DNA of 64,000 nt from Amycolatopsis orientalis DSM 43388 (GTDB lineage: Bacteria > Actinomycetota > Actinomycetes > Mycobacteriales > Pseudonocardiaceae). The notes below the pieces were generated by a model, which was given only the letters and a program-made list of their open reading frames with translations, was not told where the DNA came from and searched no databases. Position numbers and translations under genes: made by a program. Below are positions 1 to 8,782 of the stretch, one piece after another; position 1 is the first letter of the stretch; every line of letters begins with the position of its first letter. The stretch covers positions 1 through 64,000 of the forward strand of contig NZ_ASXG01000180.1 of NCBI RefSeq assembly GCF_000411975.1, written 5' to 3'.

Positions 1-31
1 CGGGCGCGTGACCGGTCCGGTCACGCGCCCG
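1..31 (-). terminator. Hairpin terminator after the PPE-like gene
   Basis: A perfect inverted repeat with 15-base arms (CGGGCGCGTGACCGG / CCGGTCACGCGCCCG) around a single T lies 12 bases past the stop of the PPE-like gene. Any T tract would fall outside the window, so intrinsic termination is inferred from the stem alone. Confidence 0.6.
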
Positions 32-42
32 CCAGCACTGCG

Positions 43-1467
43 TCAGTTGTCGTCGTCCGACCACGCGCCGATGACCGGCGGCGGGGTGGCCTGGTTGGCT
101 CCGAACGCGTCGTCCGGGTCCGGCTCGATGAGGAACGAGGCGTGCGTGTGCTCCTCGTCCCCTTCGCCCGCGCCGTGCGCGCCCGCTCCGCCCATGCCGC
201 CGCCCATCGGGCTCATGCCGCCTTGCGGCTGGCCGATGGTGCCGCTCGCCGGGACGACGCCCTGCTGCTGCGGAGCCGCCGACGCGGCGCTCTGCCCGCT
301 CTGGTGCTCGGACGCCGCGGAGGTCTTGCCTTCCTCCTCCTTGCGCGAACCGCTGCGGTTGCCCTCGCCGAGCTTGCCGCCGGCGAACCCGGCGCCCGCG
401 CCGATGGCGCCGAGCCCCAGGGCCGCACCGATCCCGCTGCCGCCCGTGCTCGCGGGCGCGGCGGCCACCGGGGCCGCACCGACCCCGGAGCTGGCACCGA
501 CACCGACCCCGGTGCCCGCGCCGAGCCCGCCGCCCTCGAAGCCGGCGGTTTCGTACTTGCCCGAGTCGGCCGAGACGTGCGCCGGAGCGCCGTGGCCCGC
601 GACCCCCGCGCCGCCCGGTCCGCCGTGCGCGCCGACCGTGCCGAAGCTGGCCGGGGAGCCGAGCGCGCCGGGAGCGTCGGTGTGGCCGAGGTTGTTGACG
701 TTGTTGAACGAGTTGCCGTTGAAGTGCGTCGCGGTCGGCTTCATGCCGAGCGAGTCCGGGCCGAAGCTCGGGGTGGAGCTGTCGACCTCGCTCATCGCCT
801 GGGTGTAGGCGTTGAAGAACGCGACCTGCTGCGCCTTGACGTCGTTCGCGGCGTCCGCCTGCGCCTTCTGGTCCGCGGCCAGCGCGGCCGGGCCGCCCGC
901 GAGCGCGGCGGCCATGGCCTGCTTCGGGTCGTAGTCGCGCGGGGCGGGCATCTTCTTGACCTCGGCGGCCGCGGCGGCCTGGCGGGCGAGCCGGTCGGCC
1001 ATCGTGTGCGCGGCGTCGGACGCCTGCGTGCCCGAGTTGGCGATCGCCACGAGCGCGCCCTGCGCACCCGCCGCGCCCTGGCCGACCCAGACGTTGCCCA
1101 GTTCGGTGATCGCGTTGTACAGGTCGTCGGACGCCTGCTTCAGCTCGGTGCCGTGCTTGGCCCAGTGCTGCCCGGTGGCCTCGGCGGTGCCCGGGTCGTT
1201 GTCCGTGGTCGCGCCGACGTAGAGCTGGTGGCTTTCCTGCGCCTGCCAGTTCGGCGGGTTGCCGATGGCGCGGTCGCCGCCGATCTCGAAGCCGCCGGAG
1301 CTGCTGCGCGCGGAGGCGACGATGTCGTCGGCCGCCGAGTTCGAGCCCATCGCCACGGTCGAACCGGGCGCGGGGGCCGAGGACGACGTGCCGTAGCCGG
1401 AGGTGTTGTAGCCCGATCCGTCCGGGACGGAACCGCCCGGGGCCGAGGTGGTGGTGTTCGGTGCCAT
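43..1467 (-). CDS. PPE/WXG-type ESX-associated protein
   Basis: 474 residues. After about 65 flexible N-terminal residues there is a helical PPE/WXG100-like region (roughly 70-190) with the W-x-G turn in NVWVGQG and Ala-rich amphipathic helices. Gly/Ala/Pro-rich sequence follows, then an acidic tail with the motif TPPPVIGAW. Proteins of this build in Pseudonocardiaceae are taken to be type VII (ESX) secretion substrates or partners; that role is inferred from family resemblance. No signal peptide is visible, as expected for ESX clients. The ATG at 1467 follows a distant GGGGGA. It lies 23 bases downstream of the 122-residue partner gene on the same strand, so the two probably form one transcript. 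No ESX ATPase or membrane component is in the window. Confidence 0.75.
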   Translation of the reverse strand: MAPNTTTSAPGGSVPDGSGYNTSGYGTSSSAPAPGSTVAMGSNSAADDIVASARSSSGGFEIGGDRAIGNPPNWQAQESHQLYVGATTDNDPGTAEATGQHWAKHGTELKQASDDLYNAITELGNVWVGQGAAGAQGALVAIANSGTQASDAAHTMADRLARQAAAAAEVKKMPAPRDYDPKQAMAAALAGGPAALAADQKAQADAANDVKAQQVAFFNAYTQAMSEVDSSTPSFGPDSLGMKPTATHFNGNSFNNVNNLGHTDAPGALGSPASFGTVGAHGGPGGAGVAGHGAPAHVSADSGKYETAGFEGGGLGAGTGVGVGASSGVGAAPVAAAPASTGGSGIGAALGLGAIGAGAGFAGGKLGEGNRSGSRKEEEGKTSAASEHQSGQSAASAAPQQQGVVPASGTIGQPQGGMSPMGGGMGGAGAHGAGEGDEEHTHASFLIEPDPDDAFGANQATPPPVIGAWSDDDN

Positions 1468-1490
1468 GACTGCGTGATCCCCCTAGGACG

Positions 1491-1859
1491 TCAGGCCTTG
1501 TTGCGGAACGGGTCGCCGGCGGACTGGTCGAACTCGTGGTAGCGCGACATCGCCGCGACGATGCCTTCCTCCGCCGCCTGGTACTGGCTGAGCAGGTTCT
1601 GCAGCGCCGACGAGTAGGAGTCGCCGCCGCCGTCGGCGCGCTGCACGAACTTCGTCGCCATCGCCTTGCCGACCGGGTTCGCGCCGAGCTTCGGCGGCTG
1701 CGCGAGCGTGCCCGCGCTGTTCAGAAGAGCTTCGATCGCGTCCCGCCCGGTCCGGATCTTCTTCAGCACGGTCTGCGCGGCATCCGGGTCGATTCCGACC
1801 TGGCCGTTGACAGCGGCGTTCTTGAACGCCGCGGCATCCGCCGAGCTGTTGTTGCCCAT
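1491..1859 (-). CDS. Small ESX-associated-type helical protein
   Basis: 122 residues, helical, without signal peptide or membrane segment. It contains paired amphipathic helices (around residues 25-50 and 75-105) with the turn DGGGDSYSSALQNLLSQY. It is the first gene of a two-gene unit with the PPE-like protein, which suggests a PE/PPE-style cognate pair. I do not recognise the exact family; the ESX assignment rests on its partner. The ATG at 1859 is preceded by GGAGAGAGGGCAG, a convincing ribosome-binding site. Confidence 0.6.
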   Translation of the reverse strand: MGNNSSADAAAFKNAAVNGQVGIDPDAAQTVLKKIRTGRDAIEALLNSAGTLAQPPKLGANPVGKAMATKFVQRADGGGDSYSSALQNLLSQYQAAEEGIVAAMSRYHEFDQSAGDPFRNKA

Positions 1860-2020
1860 CTGCCCTCTCTCCGTTCCCCCGCGCGAGGACCAGCCCGTCG
1901 GCTGGTGTCACTCGTCCGCATGGCAATAGGTCTTCGCATAGGTTAACGCACCTGGTCGAGCCCTATGACGCGATTTCGGGCTTCCGGGTTCCGCACGCGA
2001 AAGGTTCGCGGCGAACCGGG

Positions 2021-2575
2021 CTATCCGGACGTGTAGACGTGCGGATCGAGCGTGCCGATGTAGGGCAGGTCGCGGTAGCGCTCGGCGTAGTCGAGGCCGT
2101 AGCCGACGACGAACTCGTTGGGGATGTCGAAGCCGATGTACTTCACCGGCACCTCGACCTTCACGGCTTCCGGCTTGCGCAGCAGCGAGACGACCTCGAG
2201 CGACGCCGGGTTCCGGCTCGCCAGGTTCTTCAGCAGCCAGGACAGGGTGAGCCCGGAGTCGACGATGTCCTCGACGATCAGCACGTCGCGCCCGGCGATG
2301 TCGCGGTCGAGGTCCTTCAAGATCCGCACCACCCCCGACGACGAGGTCGAAGACCCGTACGACGACACGGCCATGAACTCCAGCTGCGTCGGCACCGGAA
2401 GCGCCCGCGCGAAGTCGGTCATGAACATGACGGCGCCCTTGAGGACGCCGACCAGGAGAAGGTCGCCCTGGCCGTTTTCCGGGTGGTCGGCGGCGATCTT
2501 CGCCGCCAGCTCCGCGATCTTGTCCTTGATCTGCTGCTCGGTGATGAGCACGGAGGCGATCTCGCCCTCGTACAC
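2021..2575 (-). CDS. hpt: Hypoxanthine phosphoribosyltransferase
   Basis: 184 residues, usual length. It makes IMP/GMP from hypoxanthine or guanine and PRPP in purine salvage. The PRPP-binding motif VLIVEDIVDSGLTL (about residues 97-110) is intact, as are the GVLKGAVMF loop and the C-terminal YGLDYAERYR element. The start is GTG at 2575, three bases after the tilS stop, so the two are co-transcribed and probably translationally coupled. The tilS-hpt linkage is ancient and matches Rv3625c-Rv3624c of mycobacteria. In mycobacteria ftsH and folE follow hpt; here the ESX-type pair lies there instead. Confidence 0.97.
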   Translation of the reverse strand: MYEGEIASVLITEQQIKDKIAELAAKIAADHPENGQGDLLLVGVLKGAVMFMTDFARALPVPTQLEFMAVSSYGSSTSSSGVVRILKDLDRDIAGRDVLIVEDIVDSGLTLSWLLKNLASRNPASLEVVSLLRKPEAVKVEVPVKYIGFDIPNEFVVGYGLDYAERYRDLPYIGTLDPHVYTSG

Positions 2576-2578
2576 GGG

Positions 2579-3550
2579 TCATTCCCCTCGGGTGGTGGGT
2601 TCGGGTCCGGCAAGCGAGAGCCTGCCACGCCGCCGTCGAGCCTCCAAGTTGCCCGGCAGCCACACTCCGCCCTGGCCCCGCCAGCGGGCCACGAGCGCGT
2701 CGACCGAACGCAGGTGCGCGTCGGTCAGCTCGCGGACCCCGGAGTCCAGCAGCCACCTGCGGAGAACCCGTCTGCGCAGCGCAGCGGGCTCGGCGGCGAG
2801 CACGGCTACGTCGAGGTCGTCTTCGCGGGCCGCGCGCTCGTGCACGCGCGCGGCGAGTGTGTCCAACGCCTCGGTGTCCTCGCGCAGCTGTGCGGCCGTA
2901 CGGGCTAAAGCTGGAGCGACTCCACCCGACAGCACGTCCTCCAGAAGCGGCAGTGCTTCCGTACGCAGCCGTACGCGGGTGAAGCGAGGATCGGCGTTGT
3001 GCGGGTCTTGCCACGGCTCTAGGCCGAGTTCTGCGCATGCCGCAACGGTTTGCGCCCGAGTGATGCCGAGGAGCGGCCGGCCCCACGGCGGATCGTGCGG
3101 ACGCATTCCGGCCAGCGAGCGCGGTCCGGAGCCACGGCCTAGACCGAGCAACACCGTCTCGGCTTGGTCGTCTTGGGTGTGGCCGAGCAGTACGAGCCCT
3201 TCGCCGCTTGGCAACGCTTCGCGCAGCGCGTGGTACCTCGCGGCGCGCGCGGCTGCTTCGGGACCGCCTTTGCCTACGACGTGTACGGCATGCACTTCGA
3301 CGACGTCGATGCCGAGACCCTTCACGACTGTCGCGGCTTCGGCGGCAACAGCGGCTGAATCGGCTTGCAGGCCATGGTCGACGACGAGCGCCCGCGTACG
3401 GACGTCTCGATGCCGAAGCACGTACGCCGTCGCTTCAGCGAGCGCCAGGGAGTCCGCGCCGCCCGACACCGCGACGCACACTTCGCTGGGAACAGCGACT
3501 GTCGCAAGGAAATCGCGAACCGCTGTCCGGACCGCGGCGAGCGCGTTCAC
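2579..3550 (-). CDS. tilS: tRNA(Ile)-lysidine synthase
   Basis: 323 residues. It modifies C34 of the AUA-reading tRNA-Ile to lysidine using ATP and lysine. The PP-loop AVSGGADSLAL lies near residues 23-33 and the LLGHTQDDQAETVLLGLGRGS motif at about 120. The C-terminal half is the helical TilS substrate-binding region typical of short actinobacterial enzymes. The start is the GTG at 3550, which overlaps the stop of the upstream metalloprotease by four bases (GTGA). The reading frame stays open far upstream, but that extension is antisense-like and overlaps the protease gene, so it is rejected. Confidence 0.95.
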   Translation of the reverse strand: MNALAAVRTAVRDFLATVAVPSEVCVAVSGGADSLALAEATAYVLRHRDVRTRALVVDHGLQADSAAVAAEAATVVKGLGIDVVEVHAVHVVGKGGPEAAARAARYHALREALPSGEGLVLLGHTQDDQAETVLLGLGRGSGPRSLAGMRPHDPPWGRPLLGITRAQTVAACAELGLEPWQDPHNADPRFTRVRLRTEALPLLEDVLSGGVAPALARTAAQLREDTEALDTLAARVHERAAREDDLDVAVLAAEPAALRRRVLRRWLLDSGVRELTDAHLRSVDALVARWRGQGGVWLPGNLEARRRRGRLSLAGPEPTTRGE

Positions 3551-4596
3551 CCGTGCAGGCGCCGCACCCAGGCCGCGGGGTCGGCGATCTCGGCGCGGGT
3601 CGGCAACGTGTTCGGCGAGCGCCACACCTTGTTGAACCCGTCCATCCCGACCGCGTCGACCACGTGCCGCGTGAACTTCGCGCCTTCCTCGTACTGGCGG
3701 ATCTTCGCGTCGAGGCCGAGCACCGCGCGCAGCAGCCGGTCGAACAGCCCGCCGCCCTGACGTCGTGCGGTGAACCGCGCCCGGATCTGCTCGACGCTGG
3801 GCACGACCTGCGGGCCGACGGCGTCCATGACGTAGTCCGCGTGGCCTTCCAGCAGCGTAGACAACGCCAGCAGCCGGTCGAAAACCGAGCGTTCCTTCGG
3901 CGACTGCAACAGCTCCGCGAGGCCGCCGCCCTTGCCGCGATTGCGCAGCGCGTCGGGCAGCCGGCCGAGCAGTTCGGCGAGGCCCTCGGTGGAACTTTCG
4001 GCGATCCCGGACACGAGCCGTTCGACCTCGTCGGCGAAGTAGTCGCGCAGCCACGGCACCGCGGTGAACTGCAGCCGGTGCGTGCACTCGTGCAGGCAGA
4101 CCCACAGCCGGAAATCGTGCGCGGGCACCTTCATCGCGCGTTCGGCGGCCACCACGTTCGGCGCGACGAGTAGCAGCTCGCCCTTGTTCTCCGGACCGCC
4201 GAACGGGTCGTACTGGCCGAGCACGCGGGAGGCGAGGAACGCCAGCAGCAGCCCGGTCTGCACGCCCGCGCCGGACGCCAGGATCGGGCCGAGCGGACCG
4301 CCTTGCGCCGCGGGCAGCGCGCGCCCGGTGAGCACGCCGAGACCGGACGCCGCGGACCGCACCCAGCCGGGCCGGTCCACCACGGTGCCGGGCAGCAGCG
4401 GCAGGTCGCGGCCGAGTCCGGTCAGCTCGCGGACGTGCCCCTCCGCCTCGGCGGTCAGCTCGCGCAGATCGACCACCGCGCGGTCGGCCTCGCCGCGGCC
4501 GACCTGCGGGCCGCCGCGCACCAGCAGCGCGCCGGTGGCGGCCGCCCGGTCCCAGTCGACCATGGGCCGCCGTCGGGTCTCGGTTTCCTGGCTCAC
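3547..4596 (-). CDS. Zinc-dependent metalloprotease of the DUF2342 family
   Basis: 349 residues, orthologous by position and motif to mycobacterial Rv3626c. The zincin signature H-E-C-T-H (in LWVCLHECTHRLQF, near residue 170) supplies two zinc ligands and the catalytic Glu. The family is sometimes labelled F420-biosynthesis-associated, but no F420 role is evident here. No signal peptide; a hydrophobic segment near residues 100-120 (LGPILASGAGVQTGLLLAFLASR) may associate with membrane. It sits between dacB (98-base gap) and tilS (4-base overlap). The physiological substrate is unknown. Confidence 0.88.
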   Translation of the reverse strand: MSQETETRRRPMVDWDRAAATGALLVRGGPQVGRGEADRAVVDLRELTAEAEGHVRELTGLGRDLPLLPGTVVDRPGWVRSAASGLGVLTGRALPAAQGGPLGPILASGAGVQTGLLLAFLASRVLGQYDPFGGPENKGELLLVAPNVVAAERAMKVPAHDFRLWVCLHECTHRLQFTAVPWLRDYFADEVERLVSGIAESSTEGLAELLGRLPDALRNRGKGGGLAELLQSPKERSVFDRLLALSTLLEGHADYVMDAVGPQVVPSVEQIRARFTARRQGGGLFDRLLRAVLGLDAKIRQYEEGAKFTRHVVDAVGMDGFNKVWRSPNTLPTRAEIADPAAWVRRLHG

Positions 4597-4694
4597 CCCT
4601 CCGACGCTACCTGGCGGTCCGCGGTTATGGGCAGCTCAGCCGAGCCGGTTCAGCGAGTCGGCTCAGTGCCGCTTGCCTGCCGATTACCCGCCGG

Positions 4695-7600
4695 TTACCC
4701 GCAGCCGCAGCCGCGCAGGGCCGTCGCCAGCACGTCGAGCGCCGCCTGCCCGGAGTTCTTCTCCGAACCGTTGGACATGAACGCGAAGGCGAGCACGCGG
4801 TTGTCGCTGTCGAGCACATACCCCGCCAGGGTGTTGACGCCGGTGAGCGTGCCGGTCTTGGCGCGCACCCAGCCCTTGCCCCCTTGGGTCTCTGCCGAGT
4901 GGTAGCGGCCGTGCAGGGTGCCCTCCGGGCTGCCCGCGACCGGAAGGCCGGCCAGCAGCGGACGCAGCTTCGGCGTGTTCGGGTCCTTGCCGTCCGGACC
5001 GGCCGCCGCGGCGAGCACCTGCGCCAGCAGCCTGGCCGGCACCTTGTTCTGATTGGACAGTCCGCTCGTGTCGAACAGCTGCAGGCCGTTGACGTCGAAC
5101 CCGTGGTCCGCCAGCACCTTCTTCACCGCGGCGGCGGCGCCGGCGAACGACGCTTCCCCGCCGGTGGCCATCGCGACCTGGCGGCCGAGCGCGTCGGCGA
5201 GCACGTTGTCGGAGATCTGCAGCAGCGCGTACGCGAGGTCCGGCAGCGGAGCCGACTGGACTTCGCCGAGCACCTTCGCCCCTTCCGGGGCCTTGGCGGG
5301 ACCGGCCGGGCTCGCGCCGAGCTTCTCCGCGACGAGCTGGGTGAGCGCGGTTCCCGGATTGGCCGAGCGCATGGTCTCGTCGACGTTCGGGTTGCCGCGG
5401 CCGCCGTCGGTCATGGCCGGGACGATCGGCGCGCCGTACAGCGACGGCGCGTCGCCCGGCTCCCAGCCCGGCGCGGTGTTCGGACCGCTGTACGCGCTGG
5501 CGTCGAGCTGCACCTTCTTGATGTCGACGCCCGCCTTCTTGGCCTGGTTGACGAGGTCGTCGACGTGCGCCGCGCCCGGGTAGAGCGGCGAATCGGTGCC
5601 GACCGGCAGCGCGGTCAGCGACGGGTCGCCGCCGCCGACGATGACGACCGTGCCGGGCTGCGCGCCCTGGACGATCTTGGTGGAGATCCGCTTCGTCGGC
5701 TCCATCGCGAGCAGCGCCGCGGCGACGGTGAGGATCTTCGTGGTCGACGCCGGGGTCAGCGGGGTGTTCGACGCGTGGTCCCACAGCACGGTGCCGCTGG
5801 CCGGGTCGATCACGCTGCCAGTGAGCTGCGAGAGCGCCGGCGAACCGGCGGGACCGGACAGCTTCGCGGCCACGCCGTTCGCGGACGGTCCCTGCCCGGA
5901 GGTGTCCGGACCGTGCAGCGCGAGGCTGGCGTCGACAGGGTCGGGGGCACTGCCCTTCGGCGCGTTCGGTGCCCACGGCAACCCGAGCCGATTGGACACG
6001 GCGGGCACTGCCGACGCACCACCCGCGGCGGCCAGCAGAAGCAGGACGACGAGCGCCAGGACCAGCGCCTTCCGGCGAGGCTTCTTCGGCGCGTCCTCTG
6101 CGGGCGGGACAGGCCCGGCGCCAGCGGGCGGCTCCGGAGGAGACTGCTCCGCCGCGGCGCTCGGCGGAATCTGCTCCGGACCCGGGCGATCGCCGAAGCC
6201 CTCCGCGGGCCGGGGAATGCCGACGGTCGCCTCGGACGGCCCCTGCTCCGCCCCAGGTGCGGCGGGAAAGCCTTCGGCCGGACGCGGGATCCCGACGGTC
6301 GCCTCCGCCGGGAACTGCCCGCCAGCCGGGTCGATCCGCATCGGCCGCACCTGGCCGGAACTCGCCGACGGAACGGTGCCCGGCGGCGGTTCGGGCAGAG
6401 CGGGGCGAACGGGGATTTCGATCTGCTGCGACCACGGCTCGGACTCGCCCCGGTTCGTCCCGTCCCCGGAACGGCCCGGCTGACCAGCCTGGGAGCTGGC
6501 CTGCTCCTCTTGGGACTCGCTGCCCGAGCGGCCGGATTGACCGGCGGCGGCAGCCGGCCAGCCTTCGCCGGAACGACCGGCCTGACCGGCGTTCGAACCA
6601 GCCCATTCTTCCTGCGACTCGCCGCCCGAACGGCCAGATTGACCAGCGCTCGCACCCGGCCAGTCGCCCCGCGACTCATTCCCCGCACGGCCAGACTGAC
6701 CCGCGCCGGAGCCAGCCCGATTCTCCTGCGACCCGCTCCCGGGCTGACCGGGCTGACCAGCGTCGGCACCCGGCCAGCCTTCGCGCGCCTCGCTCCCCGC
6801 ACGGCCGGGCTGACCCGCGCTGGCACCCGACCGGCTCTCCTGCGACCCGCTCCCGGGCCGAGCGGGCTGACCAGCGTCGGCACCCGGCCAGCCTTCCCGG
6901 GACTCATTCCCCGAACGGCCAGACTGCCCCGCGCTGGCACCCGACCGGTTCTCCTGCGACTCGCTGCCCGAACGACCGGATTGACCCGCGCTGGCACCCG
7001 GCCAGCCTTCCCCGGAACGACCGCCCTGCCCCGCGTTCGAACCGGCCTGGCCACCCTCCGGCTCGCTCCCGGAGCGGCCCGGCTGGCCGGGGTTGAGACG
7101 TGCGGCGGCGGACCCCGGGACCGGCCCGGATTCGCCGCGGAAGCTGGTCCAGTTCTCCTTCGGGTCGTCTCCGGCGCGGCCGGGCTGAGCCTGGCCGACG
7201 GAACGGGCGGACTCCGGCGCTCCGTCTCCGGCACGACCCGGCTGGGCCGGGTCAGCGGCGGGGGCCGAGTCGTTGCGGAAGGCGGTCCAGCCCTCCTTGG
7301 CCGGCTCCTGCGCCTGCTCGTCCCGCGCGACGACCGGGCGGAACGCCGCCCAGCCCTGGTTGTTCTCGCCCGTTCCCGGCGTTTCGTCCCGGAACGCGGC
7401 GAACTGCTGCTCCGCGGGCTCGGCGGGCTGACCGGACTGGAACGGGTTCCACCCCTGCTCCTCGCCCGAAGCCGCGGAGCCGGAACCGGCGGGCTCGAAC
7501 AGCGAGTTCCCCGGCTTCCGCGGGGCCTGCCACGCGGGCGACGACTGCTGCGACCCGCCCTGACCAGGCGAAACATCCGACTCCGCGGACAGCCTCGGCT

Positions 7601-8033
7601 GCTGCTGCGAAGCCTGGAAAGTCTTCTCCGCCGCCCCCTCGGCATTCGGGCGGCCCGCGGTGTCCCCCGGCCTCGGCACGCCCGCCGCGAACCGGGTCGG
7701 CCCCTCCACCGGCACCCACGGAGCCCGCGGCTTCGCGTCCTCCGGCCGGGGCACCGCGGTGCCGCTCACCCGGTCCGCGAGGTTCGACCGCGGCGGTTCC
7801 GCTGGCGGCATGGGAGCGTCCGAGGGCGCGTTCAGCCCGGGAACCTCCTTCGGCGGGACGTTCGGCCGGAACCACGATCCGGGCCCGTCGCCGGGTGTGA
7901 CATTAGGCACGGAAAGCTGCGCGGTGGCTCCCGCGTCGCGCTTGGGCAGGGGGAGGCGGGAAGTCGCCCGGTCCGCCTGGGACGAGGTGTCCTCATCGCC
8001 CGTGGGCCACCTCGGCTGGTCGTTTTCCGGCAC
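4695..8033 (-). CDS. dacB: D-Ala-D-Ala carboxypeptidase/endopeptidase (PBP4 type) with a giant repeat-rich cytoplasmic tail
   Basis: 1112 residues from the GTG at 8033, chosen because AAGGAG lies 6 bases upstream; an in-frame ATG at 8093 is the alternative. The periplasmic C-terminal half (about 690-1112) is a peptidase S13/PBP4 with Ser763-Thr-Thr-Lys766, the SDN motif in ISDNVLADAL and KTG in RAKTGTLTG, so all catalytic motifs are intact. One transmembrane helix lies at about 656-677 after a basic KKPRRK stop-transfer. The first 650 residues are predicted cytoplasmic and disordered: five spaced aromatic motifs of the form W/F-x-x-F-R/Q (195-300), about ten 19-residue Gly/Gln/Ser repeats (334-520), and two copies of EATVGIPRPAEGF. 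Typical S13 proteins are 400-500 residues. It trims peptidoglycan cross-links; the tail may bind a cytoplasmic or divisome partner (inference). Positional ortholog of Rv3627c. Confidence 0.93.
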   Translation of the reverse strand: MPENDQPRWPTGDEDTSSQADRATSRLPLPKRDAGATAQLSVPNVTPGDGPGSWFRPNVPPKEVPGLNAPSDAPMPPAEPPRSNLADRVSGTAVPRPEDAKPRAPWVPVEGPTRFAAGVPRPGDTAGRPNAEGAAEKTFQASQQQPRLSAESDVSPGQGGSQQSSPAWQAPRKPGNSLFEPAGSGSAASGEEQGWNPFQSGQPAEPAEQQFAAFRDETPGTGENNQGWAAFRPVVARDEQAQEPAKEGWTAFRNDSAPAADPAQPGRAGDGAPESARSVGQAQPGRAGDDPKENWTSFRGESGPVPGSAAARLNPGQPGRSGSEPEGGQAGSNAGQGGRSGEGWPGASAGQSGRSGSESQENRSGASAGQSGRSGNESREGWPGADAGQPARPGSGSQESRSGASAGQPGRAGSEAREGWPGADAGQPGQPGSGSQENRAGSGAGQSGRAGNESRGDWPGASAGQSGRSGGESQEEWAGSNAGQAGRSGEGWPAAAAGQSGRSGSESQEEQASSQAGQPGRSGDGTNRGESEPWSQQIEIPVRPALPEPPPGTVPSASSGQVRPMRIDPAGGQFPAEATVGIPRPAEGFPAAPGAEQGPSEATVGIPRPAEGFGDRPGPEQIPPSAAAEQSPPEPPAGAGPVPPAEDAPKKPRRKALVLALVVLLLLAAAGGASAVPAVSNRLGLPWAPNAPKGSAPDPVDASLALHGPDTSGQGPSANGVAAKLSGPAGSPALSQLTGSVIDPASGTVLWDHASNTPLTPASTTKILTVAAALLAMEPTKRISTKIVQGAQPGTVVIVGGGDPSLTALPVGTDSPLYPGAAHVDDLVNQAKKAGVDIKKVQLDASAYSGPNTAPGWEPGDAPSLYGAPIVPAMTDGGRGNPNVDETMRSANPGTALTQLVAEKLGASPAGPAKAPEGAKVLGEVQSAPLPDLAYALLQISDNVLADALGRQVAMATGGEASFAGAAAAVKKVLADHGFDVNGLQLFDTSGLSNQNKVPARLLAQVLAAAAGPDGKDPNTPKLRPLLAGLPVAGSPEGTLHGRYHSAETQGGKGWVRAKTGTLTGVNTLAGYVLDSDNRVLAFAFMSNGSEKNSGQAALDVLATALRGCGCG
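6474..7034 (-). repeat. Tandem 57-bp (19-residue) coding repeats in dacB
   Basis: About ten imperfect copies of a 19-codon unit of the type GQSGRSGSESQEEWAGASA encode residues 334-520 of DacB. Alternating units carry ESQE or a GWPG core, giving a 38-residue super-period. Two units are four residues shorter. The period is a multiple of three, so the frame is kept through copy-number change. Confidence 0.85.
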
Positions 8034-8205
8034 CCACCACTCCTTCTCACCCGCCCCCGAAGGGGCCAAGGTCACATGCCGTCTGGCCGACATCGGCGCG
8101 ACCGGCCGACGGGGCGTAGTCCACACTAGTGACGTCAACGAGGTCATGAGGTTGCCGCCCACGAGCGCGTGGCACACCGAGAGTGAAGAAGCAGCGAGGA
8201 CGGCC

Positions 8206-8724
8206 GTGGAATTCGACGTCACGATCGAAATCCCCAAGGGGGAGCGCAACAAGTACGAGGTCGACCACAAGACCGGTCGGATCAAGCTCGACCGGACCCT
8301 GTTCACCGCGACCCAGTACCCGGCCGACTACGGCTTCATCGACGACACGCTCGGCCAGGACGGCGACCCGCTCGACGTGCTCGTGCTCGTCCAGGAGCCG
8401 ACGTTCCCCGGCTGCCTGATCCGCTGCCGCGCGATCGGCATGTTCCGGATGACCGACGAGAAGGGCCCGGACGACAAGGTCCTCGCCGTCCCGACGAACG
8501 ACCCGCGTCTCGAGCACCTGCGGGACATCCACCACCTGAACGAGTTCCACAAGCTCGAGATCCAGCACTTCTTCGAGGTCTACAAGGACCTCGAGCCGGG
8601 CAAGAGCGTCGAGGGCTCGTCCTGGGTGAGCCGCGCCGACGCCGAGTCGGAGATCGCCCGCTCGTACGAGCGCGAGAAGGACCGCCTCGCCAAGGAAGAG
8701 ATCAACGGCGAAGAGCACCACTGA
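8206..8724 (+). CDS. ppa: Inorganic pyrophosphatase (family I)
   Basis: 172 residues. It hydrolyses cytosolic PPi to phosphate and drives biosynthetic reactions forward. The signature DGDPLDVLVL with its metal-binding Asp residues lies near residues 52-61; KYEVDHKTG and PADYGF are also present. The GTG at 8206 is preceded by GAGGA at good spacing. The open frame extends much further 5 prime, but that part is antisense to dacB and lacks family sequence. It is divergent from dacB with about 170 bases between starts, the same arrangement as Rv3627c/Rv3628. Confidence 0.96.
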   Translation: MEFDVTIEIPKGERNKYEVDHKTGRIKLDRTLFTATQYPADYGFIDDTLGQDGDPLDVLVLVQEPTFPGCLIRCRAIGMFRMTDEKGPDDKVLAVPTNDPRLEHLRDIHHLNEFHKLEIQHFFEVYKDLEPGKSVEGSSWVSRADAESEIARSYEREKDRLAKEEINGEEHH

Positions 8725-8731
8725 GCCACGC

Positions 8732-8774
8732 AGCAAAAGGGCCGTCCACCGGAGAAGGTGGCCGGCCCTTTTTG
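8732..8774. terminator. Bidirectional terminator between ppa and the MFS gene
   Basis: A stem of AGCAAAAGGGCCG-type sequence pairs with CGGCCCTTTTTGCT around GGAGAA. It has a T run on the plus side and an A run that becomes T on the minus side, so it can serve both convergent genes. Confidence 0.85.
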
Positions 8775-8782
8775 CTGCTCGG

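Noticed and set aside
142..1542. Long plus-strand open frames antisense to the PPE-like gene
   Set aside because: Arg/Gly/Ala-rich shadow of a GC-rich gene; no start signal and no recognisable motif. The same applies to long frames opposite dacB, glyA, topA, hppA, nagZ and murR.
8034..8306. N-terminal extension of dacB to an ATG at 8306
   Set aside because: It overlaps the ppa coding region head to head and has no ribosome-binding site; GTG 8033 has an ideal AAGGAG.
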